Shown: piece after piece, positions 1 to 7,382 of the stretch
Layout of the letters: each line of letters starts with the position of its first letter
How positions within the stretch are numbered: position 1 is the first letter of the stretch
DNA from: an uncultured Collinsella sp.
Lineage (GTDB): Bacteria; Actinomycetota; Coriobacteriia; Coriobacteriales; Coriobacteriaceae
Direction: 5' to 3'
Assembly: GCA_900552395.1 (NCBI GenBank)
Contig: URZJ01000018.1
Span: 1-16,158 of the forward strand
DNA: 16,158 nucleotides
The notes under the pieces: model-generated
Told to the model about the DNA's origin: nothing
The model's database searches: none
What the model saw: the letters and a program-made list of their open reading frames with translations, nothing else
Translations under genes and position numbers: made by a program

Positions 1-54
1 GCAGGCCGGCGTTTGTCCGCAGCTCCGCAGGAGCAGGACAAATGCCGGCCATGC
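1..54. other. Long imperfect hairpin at the window edge
   Basis: Positions 4-18 (GGCCGGCGTTTGTCC) pair with 36-50 (GGACAAATGCCGGCC) with a single G:T wobble. Inside, GCTCC (22-26) pairs with GGAGC (30-34) around a GCA loop, so nearly the whole segment folds into one stem. No T-run follows, so it is not a typical intrinsic terminator. It could be the end of an upstream transcript, a structured leader or a REP-like repeat. The window edge prevents a decision. Confidence 0.5.
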
Positions 55-193
55 GCGAGGACGATTTGGGAGGTAACCCTGCGCCCGGCCGGTGAGACCC
101 AAACCCCGCCATGCTTCTTATGTGCAGCAAAGCTAATGCTGCTAAAATACAAAGCGCTCATGTAGTTTAAACGCACGACGATAAGGAGCACCA
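55..193 (+). promoter_or_regulatory. Upstream region and probable leader of ftsE
   Basis: No convincing gene is seen here. A second possible stem joins TTTGGG (65-70) and CCCAAA (98-103). A short inverted repeat GCAGCA (124-129) / TGCTGC (137-142) sits directly before TAAAAT (143-148), which resembles a -10 box. The best -35 candidate, TTATGT at 118-123, is weak and spaced 19 nt away. AAGGAG at 183-188 is the ribosome binding site for the GTG start at 194. The promoter call is tentative. Confidence 0.3.
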
Positions 194-1414
194 GTGGGTA
201 ACCACTTCCGTACCTCCGGTGCGGGCGATGATGCCCCCAAGACGCAGACAGGCGTCCAGGGCAGTCGTTTCGCCACTCCGGATTCAGAGGATCAGCTGTT
301 TAGCCCGATCCCCGCACAGCCGGCAGATCAGGCACAGCCGGCGGCAGATCCCTTTGCCTACAATCCCAACAACGATGTTGCGCTTTCCGGCACGGCTGGC
401 TTTGAGCCCGTTCAGACGGTGACCGCCCGCGTGGCTCAGCCTCAGATGAGCGCCGCCACGTCGCAGCCTACCATGGCCGGCATCCCCGATCCTATGGCCC
501 CTGGGGCTCCCGCGCCGCAGCCCGCGCAGTCCGGTCTTTTTGCCGGCATTCCCGCCCCCACGCAGCCTGCGGCTCCCGTGGTCGAGCGCGATCAGGCCGC
601 CGAGGTCGCAAGCCTCGACAGCGCGCTCAACAACCCCGACTTCACGTCGGTGTTTGCGCCCATCGACCCGCAGGCCAGCCGCAAAAAGATGGCCAAGCAG
701 GCCGGTGTCGAGCCCGTCATCCTTATGGAGCACGTCACCAAGATCTATCCGGCGCAGCCCAACAAGCCCGCACTCGACGACATCAACATCGAGATCTATC
801 CGGGCGAGTTCGTCTTTTTGGTCGGTCACTCCGGCTCGGGTAAGACCACGCTGTTGTCGACGCTCAACCGCGACGTCAAGCCCACAAGCGGTCGCATTTT
901 GGTCGCCGGCCAGGATCTCATGAAGATCAAGAACCGCAAAGTTCCGTTCCTGCGTCGTCAGATTGGCGCCGTGTTCCAGGACTTTAAGCTCCTGCCGCAA
1001 AAGACCGCCTACGAAAACGTGGCGTTTGCCCTGCAGTGCATCGGCAAGCCCAAGGGCGTCATTCGCAGCCAGGTGCCCGAGGTGCTGCGTCTGGTCGGTC
1101 TGGCCGACCAGATGGACTCGCTGCCCGATCAGCTTTCCGGTGGCGAGCAGCAGCGCGTGGCCGTTGCCCGCGCTATGGTCAACCGCCCGCCGCTGCTTAT
1201 CTGCGACGAGCCCACGGGCAACCTCGACCCGGCGATTTCGCTGGGTATCATGAAGCTGCTCGAGCGCATTAACCGCACCGGTACCACCGTGATCGTCGCT
1301 ACGCACGACCGCGAGATGGTCGATAGCATGCACCGTCGCGTGATCGCCCTCGAGGGCGGCCACGTAATCCGCGACCAGGAGAGGGGAGGTTACGGCAACT
1401 ATGGCACCAACTAA
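194..1414 (+). CDS. ftsE: Cell division ATP-binding protein FtsE with long N-terminal extension
   Basis: ATPase of the FtsEX ABC-type complex, which sits at the inner face of the membrane at the division site and relays ATP hydrolysis through FtsX to cell-wall hydrolases. The product is 406 aa. The ABC domain covers about residues 174-395: Walker A GHSGSGKTT (211-219), Q-loop Q262, signature LSGGEQQ (314-320), Walker B LLICDEP (334-340) and switch H371. The GTG start at 194 is backed by AAGGAG six bases upstream. The first ~170 residues are not part of the FtsE family, whose members are usually about 220-230 aa. That part is rich in Pro, Gln and Ala, has AGIP-type repeats, and is probably disordered. 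The ABC domain itself is complete. ftsX overlaps the 3' end by 14 nt, so the two are very likely translationally coupled. Confidence 0.95.
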   Translation: MGNHFRTSGAGDDAPKTQTGVQGSRFATPDSEDQLFSPIPAQPADQAQPAADPFAYNPNNDVALSGTAGFEPVQTVTARVAQPQMSAATSQPTMAGIPDPMAPGAPAPQPAQSGLFAGIPAPTQPAAPVVERDQAAEVASLDSALNNPDFTSVFAPIDPQASRKKMAKQAGVEPVILMEHVTKIYPAQPNKPALDDINIEIYPGEFVFLVGHSGSGKTTLLSTLNRDVKPTSGRILVAGQDLMKIKNRKVPFLRRQIGAVFQDFKLLPQKTAYENVAFALQCIGKPKGVIRSQVPEVLRLVGLADQMDSLPDQLSGGEQQRVAVARAMVNRPPLLICDEPTGNLDPAISLGIMKLLERINRTGTTVIVATHDREMVDSMHRRVIALEGGHVIRDQERGGYGNYGTN

Positions 1415-2321
1415 CGTGGGCTACTCGCTCAAAGAGGCGATCAGCCACTTCTTCCGTAACTGGACCACCTCGCTCGGCGCCGTCATCACGATCTTCCTTT
1501 CGCTGTTTATCATCGGCCTGTTCATCATGGGCTCCGCGATGCTGAACTCCGTGATCGGCACCGTCGAGGATCAGGTTGTCATCAACGCGTTCATTAGCGA
1601 TGACGCCGATCAGGCCGATGTTCAGGCTTTTGAGGCCGAGCTTAAGACGTGGAATAACGTCAAGTCCGTGACCTATAAGGACAAGGACGACGCGCTGGCC
1701 GAGTATACGAGCAAGATGTCGGGCAACGCCGACGCCACCATGAGCGCGCTCGATGGCCAGAACCCGCTGCCGGCTTCGTTTGCAATTGAGATGGACGATC
1801 CGTCCAAGGTCGAGAGCACGGCCCAGAAGCTCAAGAAGAACGCCGACTTCCAGAAGATCGCGGATGACGGCGACGTCAACGCGAGCGTGCTGTACGGCCA
1901 AGAGGAAGTGAGCCGCCTGTTCCAGGTGACCAACTACATCCGCATCGCCGCCGTGGTGCTCGTTGGCCTTTTGACCTTTATCGCATTCATCTTCATCAAC
2001 AATACGATTCGCCTGTCCATCACGGCGCGTCGTCGTGAGATTGCGATTATGCGTCTGGTCGGCGCCAGCAACGGCTTCATTCGCGGCCCGTTTATCACCG
2101 AGGGCGTACTGCAGGCCATTTTGGGCTCGCTGCTTTCCATCGGCGTTCTGGAGCTGCTGCGCAATCTGATGATTCCGCGTTTGCAGGAGAGCATCGGCTG
2201 GATGTCGTTTGCCCTGCCGATGCAGTACTACCTGGTGACCTATGCTGCGCTGATTCTGGTCGGTGTGATTATCGGTCTCTTTGGTTCTGCCATAGCCATG
2301 CGCCGCTACCTGCGCGTGTAG
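1401..2321 (+). CDS. ftsX: Cell division permease-like protein FtsX
   Basis: Membrane partner of FtsE. The 306-aa product has the FtsX layout: cytoplasmic N-terminus, TM1 about residues 25-48, a large extracytoplasmic loop (about 50-178) that in the family contacts peptidoglycan hydrolases or their adaptors, TM2 about 180-201, then TM3 (about 231-253) and TM4 (about 276-299). The conserved cytoplasmic segment after TM2 is visible as RRREIAIMRLVGASNGFIRG (210-229). The ATG at 1401 lies inside the end of ftsE and is preceded by GAGGGGAGG (1381-1389). A strong terminator follows, so ftsE-ftsX appears to be a two-gene operon. Confidence 0.95.
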   Translation: MAPTNVGYSLKEAISHFFRNWTTSLGAVITIFLSLFIIGLFIMGSAMLNSVIGTVEDQVVINAFISDDADQADVQAFEAELKTWNNVKSVTYKDKDDALAEYTSKMSGNADATMSALDGQNPLPASFAIEMDDPSKVESTAQKLKKNADFQKIADDGDVNASVLYGQEEVSRLFQVTNYIRIAAVVLVGLLTFIAFIFINNTIRLSITARRREIAIMRLVGASNGFIRGPFITEGVLQAILGSLLSIGVLELLRNLMIPRLQESIGWMSFALPMQYYLVTYAALILVGVIIGLFGSAIAMRRYLRV

Positions 2322-2346
2322 GCATGCCTGGAATTCATCCCTTCCA

Positions 2347-2379
2347 ACGGGTCGTCTCTTATGGGGCGGCCCGTTTTTT
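2347..2379 (+). terminator. Intrinsic terminator after ftsX
   Basis: ACGGGTCGTCTC (2347-2358) pairs with GGGGCGGCCCGT (2363-2374) through 12 consecutive pairs including three G:U, with loop TTAT, followed by six T (2374-2379). It lies 26 nt after the ftsX stop. Confidence 0.9.
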
Positions 2380-2456
2380 GATCTCTAGGGGACGGCAGGA
2401 AAGCGAATCATTTGGGTAGACTCTTTGGAGTTCGTCATCGATAGCAAGGAGGCGCC

Positions 2457-4592
2457 ATGGGGCGCAATAACAAGCATAAGCGCGGTGCTCGCAATAAGCG
2501 TGGGCCGGTGCGCAACGAACGCCGTCCGAGCCTGACCGGGCGCGTGCAGCTCCATGAGCATGGCGCCTATGTCATAACCGAGAGCGGCGACTACAAGGTT
2601 ATGGGCCGCGGTAAGCGCGAGATCATGGATGGCGATACCGTTGCCGTGAGCATTAAGAATAGCCCGCACGGTGAGCGGCGCGCCGTGATCGAAGGCGTGG
2701 TTGAGCGCGCAGCCATAAGCGTGGTGGGTACGTACCAGACCGCTGGTCCGCTCGGTGTGATCGAGCCGCTCGATTCGCGCCTGAAGGCCGACTTCTTCAT
2801 TCTGCCCGAGGATACCTCGGCGGATCGTCTGGGCGTCCACCCGGGTGATGCCGTTGTCGCGCGCATTTTGACCTACCCGACGCGCCTGGAATCGGGCACC
2901 GTGACGATCGAACGCCGCATTGGCGGAGATGACGCGCCCGATTTGGGCGTTCAATACGTGATGGCGCGTTACGGCTATACCGATAGCTATCCCGAGGCCG
3001 CGCTGGACGAGGCCGAGGGGCTTTCGCTCGATGTGTCCGCGGCGCTTAAGGACCCGCTCCGCCGCGATCTGCGCGACCGCTTTGTCATCACGATCGACCC
3101 GGTCGACGCGCGCGACTTTGACGATGCCATTTCGCTTGAGCGCACGCCCGAGGGTGGCTACAAGCTGGGTGTGCATATCGCTGACGTTTCTCACTATGTG
3201 GCTTGGGACGGGCATATCGATCTTGAGGCTCGCCATCGTACGACATCGGTGTATCTGGCCGATCGCGTGCTTTCCATGCTGCCCGAACGCCTGTCCTGTG
3301 ACCTATGCTCGCTTCGCCCTGACGAGGACCGTCTTGCGTTTACCGTTGACATTGAGCTCGATGCGCAGGGCCGCGTGCGGCATTACGATCCGTACCCCAG
3401 CGTGATTCGCTCGCGTGTGCGTATGGACTATGACGGCGCCGAGGCGCTGCTGGTGCGTGCCGACGCTGTTGAGTATTCGGTGCTGGAAGGCGCCGCTGAG
3501 GATGTTGCGGCTGCTGAGGCCTCGCGCGAGGAGGCGCTTGAGCGCGGTCTTGCGTGCGAGGAAACTGCTCGCGGCTATAACGTCGACCTCGGCGATTTCC
3601 TTGTCGCCGCCAACGAACTCGCCGAACTTCGCCGTCGTATTCGTCGTGCCCGCGGCTCAGTCGATTTTGACACGGCCGAGATTCGCGCTCTATTGGATGA
3701 GAACGGAGTGCCCGTGCAGATTGTGGCGCGCGAGCGTTCGTGTGCCACGTCGCTTATCGAGGAAGCCATGCTACTCGCCAACGAGTGCGTTGCAGAGTGG
3801 CTGGCAGACCGTGATATCGAGGCCTGCTATCGCGTGCATGAGGATCCGAGCCCCGATAGCCTGCACGGTGCCGCCGTTGCGCTGGCGCAGCTAGGCATCA
3901 TCGACGATCGCCGTGCTGCCGGTATCGCCCTGGGGAGTCCCGATGAGCTACAGGCTGCAGTTGATGCTGCCGCCGGTACGGCCAACGCACCGCTCGTCAA
4001 CACGCTGCTTCTGCGCAGCATGCAGCGCGCACTGTACAAGCCGCGCAACGAGGGCCACTTTGCGCTCGCCGCGCCGTGCTACTGTCACTTTACGAGTCCC
4101 ATCCGTCGCTACCCCGATCTGGTGGTGCACCGCGTGCTCAAACTGCAGTTGGCCTATGAGCAGCTCGGCGGCAAGGACGCCCTGGTCCGTACGCCGCGGC
4201 TGATCGGCAAGGGGCGCGAGTCGCTGCCGCGCATTCTGCCGCAGATCTGCCGCGCATGCAGCGATGCCGAGCGCGCGGCAGATGCCGCCAGCCATGCGAC
4301 GCAAAAGATCAAGATTGCCCAGTACTATGAGGACCGTCTGGGCGAGCGCTATGCCGGAACCGTCTCGTGGGTTAGCAGCATGGGCCTCTTTGTGCGCTTG
4401 GACCTGACGCAGGTCGAAGGCTTGGTTTCGATCAAGAGCCTGGGCAACGAGTGGTTCGAGTTCGACGAGGATGCGCTTACGCTGACGGGCGCCGACACGG
4501 GGACTCGCTATGAACTGGGCCAGCGCGTGATTATCGAGGTCTCGCGCGTCAATACCACGCGTGGGCACTTGGACTTTAAGCTTATCCATTAG
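2457..4592 (+). CDS. rnr: Ribonuclease R (RNase II/RNB family 3'-5' exoribonuclease)
   Basis: Processive 3'-5' exoribonuclease that degrades structured RNA; in well-studied bacteria it also removes mRNA released by trans-translation. The product is 711 aa. A basic N-terminus (1-25) precedes cold-shock/OB-type domains (about 26-155). The RNB catalytic domain (about 205-560) carries the metal-binding signature DPVDARDFDDA at 214-224, with acidic residues D214, D220, D222 and D223. The HFTSPIRRYPDLVVHR segment near 544-559 is also typical. A C-terminal S1 domain spans about 629-709. The Lys-rich tail of the E. coli enzyme is absent. The ATG at 2457 has AAGGAGG at 2446-2452. The gene lies between two terminators and is probably monocistronic. 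Confidence 0.95.
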   Translation: MGRNNKHKRGARNKRGPVRNERRPSLTGRVQLHEHGAYVITESGDYKVMGRGKREIMDGDTVAVSIKNSPHGERRAVIEGVVERAAISVVGTYQTAGPLGVIEPLDSRLKADFFILPEDTSADRLGVHPGDAVVARILTYPTRLESGTVTIERRIGGDDAPDLGVQYVMARYGYTDSYPEAALDEAEGLSLDVSAALKDPLRRDLRDRFVITIDPVDARDFDDAISLERTPEGGYKLGVHIADVSHYVAWDGHIDLEARHRTTSVYLADRVLSMLPERLSCDLCSLRPDEDRLAFTVDIELDAQGRVRHYDPYPSVIRSRVRMDYDGAEALLVRADAVEYSVLEGAAEDVAAAEASREEALERGLACEETARGYNVDLGDFLVAANELAELRRRIRRARGSVDFDTAEIRALLDENGVPVQIVARERSCATSLIEEAMLLANECVAEWLADRDIEACYRVHEDPSPDSLHGAAVALAQLGIIDDRRAAGIALGSPDELQAAVDAAAGTANAPLVNTLLLRSMQRALYKPRNEGHFALAAPCYCHFTSPIRRYPDLVVHRVLKLQLAYEQLGGKDALVRTPRLIGKGRESLPRILPQICRACSDAERAADAASHATQKIKIAQYYEDRLGERYAGTVSWVSSMGLFVRLDLTQVEGLVSIKSLGNEWFEFDEDALTLTGADTGTRYELGQRVIIEVSRVNTTRGHLDFKLIH

Positions 4593-4617
4593 CCAAATCT
4601 CGACTCATGGCGGGAGA

Positions 4618-4649
4618 GCGGAGGGCGGTCTTTCGGGGCTGCCCTCCGC
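4618..4649 (+). terminator. Terminator-like hairpin after rnr
   Basis: GCGGAGGGC (4618-4626) pairs perfectly with GCCCTCCGC (4641-4649). Pairing continues inward with G:T wobbles around a small TTTC loop. It is 25 nt after the rnr stop. The following ATTTGG is only a weak T-tract, so efficiency is uncertain. Confidence 0.6.
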
Positions 4650-4710
4650 ATTTGGATCATGGCTACCTTGCCGTCTGCTCGGCCGCCCGCTTACCTGCTA
4701 TTCGAGAGGT

Positions 4711-4751
4711 AAAACCTACCAAAATAAACCTGTCCCTTTTTGGCAGGTTTA
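4711..4751. repeat. Short inverted repeat upstream of the recombinase (possible REP/IS-end remnant or operator)
   Basis: TAAACCTG (4725-4732) and CAGGTTTA (4744-4751) form a perfect 8-bp inverted repeat around an 11-nt T-rich centre. A related AAAACCTACC lies at 4711-4720, and AGGT-AAA-ACCT is at 4707-4717. The segment is AT-rich against its surroundings. The wording AAAATAAACCTGTCCC resembles short sequences I associate with ends of transposase-linked repeats in other bacteria; that link is from memory and untested. Because the repeat ends 18 nt before the recombinase ATG, it could also be a crossover or autoregulatory site. Confidence 0.45.
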
Positions 4752-4769
4752 CAAGAAAGCGGGGATGAG

Positions 4770-5375
4770 ATGGCGACGGTGTACGGTTATGCGCGGGTGA
4801 GTTCGCGCGATCAGAACCTTAATCGGCAGCTGGATGCGCTGGGCGCCTATGGCGTGGGCTCGGCGAATATTTATGCCGACCATGCGAGCGGCAAGGACTT
4901 CGATCGACCACGCTATCGCGAGCTGCTGCACGTCCTGGGAGACGGGGACGTGCTGGTGGTGCTTTCTATCGACCGACTTGGTCGTAATTACTCCGAGATT
5001 CTTGAGGAATGGCGTCGCATTACCAAGGAGCTCGGGGTTGCCATTGTGGTGTTGGACATGCCATTGCTTGACACGCGCGCCAGGGCAAGCGGCACGCCGG
5101 ATGTGACTAATACCCTGATTGCCGATATTGTGCTGCAACTGCTGAGCTACGTGGCGCAGGTGGAGCGCGAGAATATCCATCGGCGCCAAGCGGAGGGAAT
5201 TGCAGCGGCGCGGGCGCGAGGGGTCCGTTTCGGTCGACCTCGCAAGCCGTGCCCTCCTCAGTTTGAGCTGGTGCGCGATAGCTATGAGGCGGGCGATATT
5301 ACCCGCAGCCAGGCAGCAAAGTGCCTGGGCGTGTGCGTGGGGACGTTCGATCGCTGGATGCGCGAGGCGGGGTAG
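4770..5375 (+). CDS. Small serine recombinase (resolvase/invertase family)
   Basis: Site-specific recombinase expected to cut DNA through a 5'-phosphoserine link. The product is 201 aa from the ATG at 4770; a longer TTG-initiated reading adds residues with no support. The catalytic domain begins YGYARVSSRDQN (5-16) with the nucleophile S11 or S12. It continues with the active-site motif SIDRLGRN (66-73; R69 and R72) and the E-helix segment QVERENIHRRQAEGIAAARARG (130-151). A short C-terminal helix-turn-helix (about 164-200, with SQAAKCLGV) resembles that of Hin and Tn3-type resolvases. The size fits an invertase or resolvase rather than a large phage integrase. No transposase, obvious invertible promoter or second copy of a crossover site is seen nearby, so its target is unknown. 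The RBS is weak (GCGGGG). Confidence 0.9.
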   Translation: MATVYGYARVSSRDQNLNRQLDALGAYGVGSANIYADHASGKDFDRPRYRELLHVLGDGDVLVVLSIDRLGRNYSEILEEWRRITKELGVAIVVLDMPLLDTRARASGTPDVTNTLIADIVLQLLSYVAQVERENIHRRQAEGIAAARARGVRFGRPRKPCPPQFELVRDSYEAGDITRSQAAKCLGVCVGTFDRWMREAG

Positions 5376-5479
5376 GGGTTTGCGTCGCTTTGTCGCTTCC
5401 TGTTGCGATTCAAATTTTGATACGGTGACGATGTCATTTGGGGCTACACTCGCTGATATTCAAAAAAGGAGGTAGGCCC

Positions 5480-6061
5480 TTGGCGCGCGTAAAACAAATA
5501 ATCGGATGGACCGCGATCATTCTGTTCGCTGCAACGCTGGCGGGCATCTGGGTGCTGACGGAGCAAAATGCGGTGGAGACGTCGTTGCTGAGCGAGTCCA
5601 CCGCGCGCGTGGTGGAGGGTCAGGCTACGGGCGTTCAGGCTGTCGATGCCACGGGTGAAGCCCAGACGGAGAACGGAATGACCGGGGGCGCCGATTCGGC
5701 TGCCTCGAATGTCCGGTCTGGCCGACTTGCTTCCATTCGCATGTGGGTGGGCACGAACGTCCGTCGCGTTGCCCATACCGTAGAGTTTTTCTTCGTCGGA
5801 TTGTTCGCCTCGGTGGTCGTGGTTTGCTTTTCCATGCGTCCGTGGAGCGTATGCTCCCGTTGCGTGCCCGTATTGCTCTTTTGCGCCGCCTGCTCCGTTG
5901 GCGATCAGGTACATAAGATCTTTGTTCCCGGCAGGCATTTCGACGTTATCGATTTAGGATTCGATGCTGTGGGCTATGTCACCGCCATGCTGTTGGTATT
6001 GCTGACGGCGGCGTTGGTGCGCCATGCGACTCGGCCGATCGGCGCCCATGCGAGGCGCTAG
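5480..6061 (+). CDS. VanZ-family membrane protein
   Basis: Predicted 193-aa membrane protein. TM1 is about residues 8-26, followed by a Gly/Ala/Thr-rich extracytoplasmic loop (27-90), then three segments at about 100-118, 126-142 and 160-180. The VanZ-like signature is visible: R96-x-x-H99-x-x-E102-F, then DQVHKIFVPGRHFDVID (142-158) and a Gly/Ala-rich last helix. In the family this corresponds to the H...E and D(E)..Q.F.PGR..D elements. VanZ proteins are linked to low-level teicoplanin resistance in Tn1546, but most chromosomal members have no known role. The TTG start at 5480 is chosen because AAGGAGG lies at 5466-5472. Upstream 5376-5479 shows no convincing promoter. Confidence 0.8.
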   Translation: MARVKQIIGWTAIILFAATLAGIWVLTEQNAVETSLLSESTARVVEGQATGVQAVDATGEAQTENGMTGGADSAASNVRSGRLASIRMWVGTNVRRVAHTVEFFFVGLFASVVVVCFSMRPWSVCSRCVPVLLFCAACSVGDQVHKIFVPGRHFDVIDLGFDAVGYVTAMLLVLLTAALVRHATRPIGAHARR

Positions 6062-6104
6062 CCTTAAGACGAGACATCGCGACTGCCTACGCTTCGACAT
6101 TGAC

Positions 6105-6110
6105 TACAAT
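6105..6110 (+). promoter_or_regulatory. Possible -10 box for the ArsC/Spx-like gene
   Basis: TACAAT matches the -10 consensus at five of six positions and lies 74 nt before the ATG at 6184. No good -35 is seen at 16-18 nt spacing, so this is a weak call. The rest of 6062-6183 shows no other clear feature. Confidence 0.3.
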
Positions 6111-6183
6111 AACGGCTGCAATCGCGAGTGGTCGTCGATGTGCAGTTTTCCAGACACCTGTTTTCTCTAAGAAAGGAAATCCC

Positions 6184-6543
6184 ATGACCGTACTGTTTGT
6201 TGAATATCCCAAGTGCTCGACCTGCAAGAAGGCCAAGGCATGGCTGGACGAACATGGGGTAGAGTATATCGACCGCGATATCGTTTTGGACAATCCCACG
6301 GCTGATGAGCTTGCGACCTGGATTGCTCGTTCGGGGCTGCCGGTGCGGCGCTTCTTTAATTCGTCGGGCATGAAATATCGAGAGCTGGGCCTGAAGGCGC
6401 GTCTGGATGCGGGCATGACGGATCGGGAGTGCTACGAGCTGCTGGCGACCGACGGCATGCTGGTCAAGCGTCCGCTGCTGGTGGGCGACGACTTTGCGAT
6501 TCCTGGCTTTAGGGAAGCGGCTTGGGCCGAGGCGTTGCTGTAG
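6184..6543 (+). CDS. ArsC/Spx-family thioredoxin-fold protein
   Basis: The product is 119 aa, the usual family length. It starts MTVLFVEYPKCSTCKKAKAW, with a CxxC pair at C11 and C14 at the end of strand 1. It then follows the ArsC/Spx pattern: DRDIVLDNPTADEL (36-49), RRFFNSSGMKYRELGLK, and the cis-proline region LVKRPLLV. The CxxC resembles Spx/MgsR/YffB-type proteins rather than classical arsenate reductases with one N-terminal Cys. A redox-sensing or glutathione/bacilliredoxin-type reductase role is possible, and the sequence does not decide. The ATG at 6184 has AAAGGAAA at 6172-6179. A start 84 nt upstream in the same frame lacks this support. No ars genes are nearby. Confidence 0.85.
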   Translation: MTVLFVEYPKCSTCKKAKAWLDEHGVEYIDRDIVLDNPTADELATWIARSGLPVRRFFNSSGMKYRELGLKARLDAGMTDRECYELLATDGMLVKRPLLVGDDFAIPGFREAAWAEALL

Positions 6544-6615
6544 CGGCTCCGGAAAGTGCGACCCGTTTTGAGTGATCGGCGTGGGATGTGTTTTCCATCG
6601 GCGGGCTCGCTCGGC

Positions 6616-7026
6616 TCAATCCTCGAGCTGTGCCCATTCGTGCGGATCGTAGACCTTTACGTGCTTGTTGGACTTGCCGCTCCAGTACTCTTCGTCCATA
6701 AAGGGCAGATATGCCTGAACGCCGGGGCAGATAAAGGGAATCCGCTGCTGTTGCAGTCGCTCGCGCTGGCGCTGCTCCAGGTGCGCCTCGGATATGACGG
6801 TCGGCATACCGGACAGCTCGACGAGGCTTGCCTGGATTCGCTTAAGGTCGGGGAGTCCCGCGTGCCATGACACCCGCATGATCAAAAAGGATGCACGGCG
6901 GTATTTTGCCTGCATCACCGTGATGGCGGGGCGCAGGGTGGGATGGATTTTGTCCCGTTCGGGCCAAAGGTCAGCAGTGATCTCGAGGCCCAGGGTCTCC
7001 CATAGGTAATCAAGCTCTTCGTCCAT
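6616..7026 (-). CDS. Uncharacterised protein with an IPFICPGVQAYLPFM segment
   Basis: The product is 136 aa with no confident family assignment. The first two thirds read as a helix-rich soluble domain, with Arg/Gln-rich HLEQRQRERLQQQ (about residues 82-94) leading into IPFICPGVQAYLPFM (about 96-110) and an acidic, Trp-containing tail. From memory, similar 'IPFI.P..Q.YLPF' segments occur in the N-terminal half of longer Firmicutes proteins annotated as MarR-like regulators, which then carry a winged-helix domain. That second domain is absent here, so this may be a shortened or stand-alone version. It is convergent with the ArsC/Spx-like gene (72 nt between stops, no terminator seen). The start at 7026 has only a weak GAGGCG site. 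Confidence 0.6.
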   Translation of the reverse strand: MDEELDYLWETLGLEITADLWPERDKIHPTLRPAITVMQAKYRRASFLIMRVSWHAGLPDLKRIQASLVELSGMPTVISEAHLEQRQRERLQQQRIPFICPGVQAYLPFMDEEYWSGKSNKHVKVYDPHEWAQLED

Positions 7027-7095
7027 GGCGCCTCGATATCCGTGTAATGATGACGGTTTGATTGTGCCATCAGCCGTGAGTGCTGCATTGTTGTA

Positions 7096-7112
7096 ATCTA
7101 CCAGCGGTAGAT
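7096..7112. promoter_or_regulatory. Operator-like palindrome upstream of the 6616-7026 gene
   Basis: ATCTACC (7096-7102) and GGTAGAT (7106-7112) form a perfect 7-bp inverted repeat with a 3-nt centre, 70 nt upstream of the minus-strand start at 7026. The size and symmetry fit a dimeric repressor site. The cognate regulator is unknown; autoregulation by the adjacent gene is one option. The remainder of 7027-7185 shows nothing else clear. Confidence 0.4.
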
Positions 7113-7185
7113 GTGGGATGTTTTACGGGCTTTGGCGCCGTACGTGTCGCTGGTGCTTCACAGGTCCTTCACGTGTCGGCCGTAT

Positions 7186-7212
7186 TTGACTGAATTTCAA
7201 AAAAGTTAAAAT
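7186..7212 (+). promoter_or_regulatory. Promoter for the tRNA-Gln/tRNA-Glu unit
   Basis: The -35 TTGACT (7186-7191) and -10 TAAAAT (7207-7212) each match consensus at five of six positions, with a short 15-nt spacer. They lie about 80 nt upstream of the first tRNA in a locally AT-rich stretch, with nothing between but leader sequence. Confidence 0.6.
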
Positions 7213-7291
7213 TAGGGCTTGCGTCACGGCGGGACTTCCCGTATATTTCTTTCTTGCGCAAAGGCACAGCCGAGCGCAGCGATGCAGTCAT

Positions 7292-7365
7292 TGGGATGTC
7301 GTCTAATGGCAGGACAGCGGATTCTGGTTCCGTCAATGGGGGTTCGACTCCCTCCATCCCAGCCA
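7292..7365 (+). tRNA. tRNA-Gln (anticodon CUG)
   Basis: A complete cloverleaf of 74 nt including an encoded CCA (7363-7365). The acceptor stem is TGGGATG (7292-7298) / CATCCCA (7355-7361) with discriminator G. The anticodon stem GCGGA/TCCGT encloses loop TTCTGGT, giving anticodon CTG. The T-arm has TTCGACT between GGGGG and CCCTC. It reads CAG codons. Confidence 0.95.
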
Positions 7366-7382
7366 TTGCATTTGCTACATAT

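Noticed and set aside
3..95. Plus-strand open frame ending in TGA at 93-95 as the 3' end of an upstream gene
   Set aside because: Only 30 codons are visible, another frame is open to 174, and most of it lies in a long hairpin. It cannot be supported, though it is not excluded.
284..1363. Minus-strand open frame (359 codons) opposite ftsE
   Set aside because: The plus strand carries all ABC ATPase motifs; the antisense product is Arg/His/Gly-rich and featureless.
2385..3236. Minus-strand open frame opposite the start of rnr
   Set aside because: Overlaps the ftsX-rnr intergenic region and the conserved RNase R coding sequence; no family motif.
4740..4769. Upstream TTG start adding 10 residues to the recombinase
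   Set aside because: The extra residues lie in the inverted repeat, and the family N-terminus begins right at the ATG at 4770.
6184..6543. Calling the 119-aa protein an arsenate reductase (arsC)
   Set aside because: It has a CxxC pair like Spx/YffB proteins, and no other ars gene is nearby; only family-level naming is supported.
6544..6615. Bidirectional terminator between the convergent ArsC/Spx-like and minus-strand genes
   Set aside because: Only a weak GGAAA/TTTCC pairing with a long loop is present; no convincing stem with a T-run.
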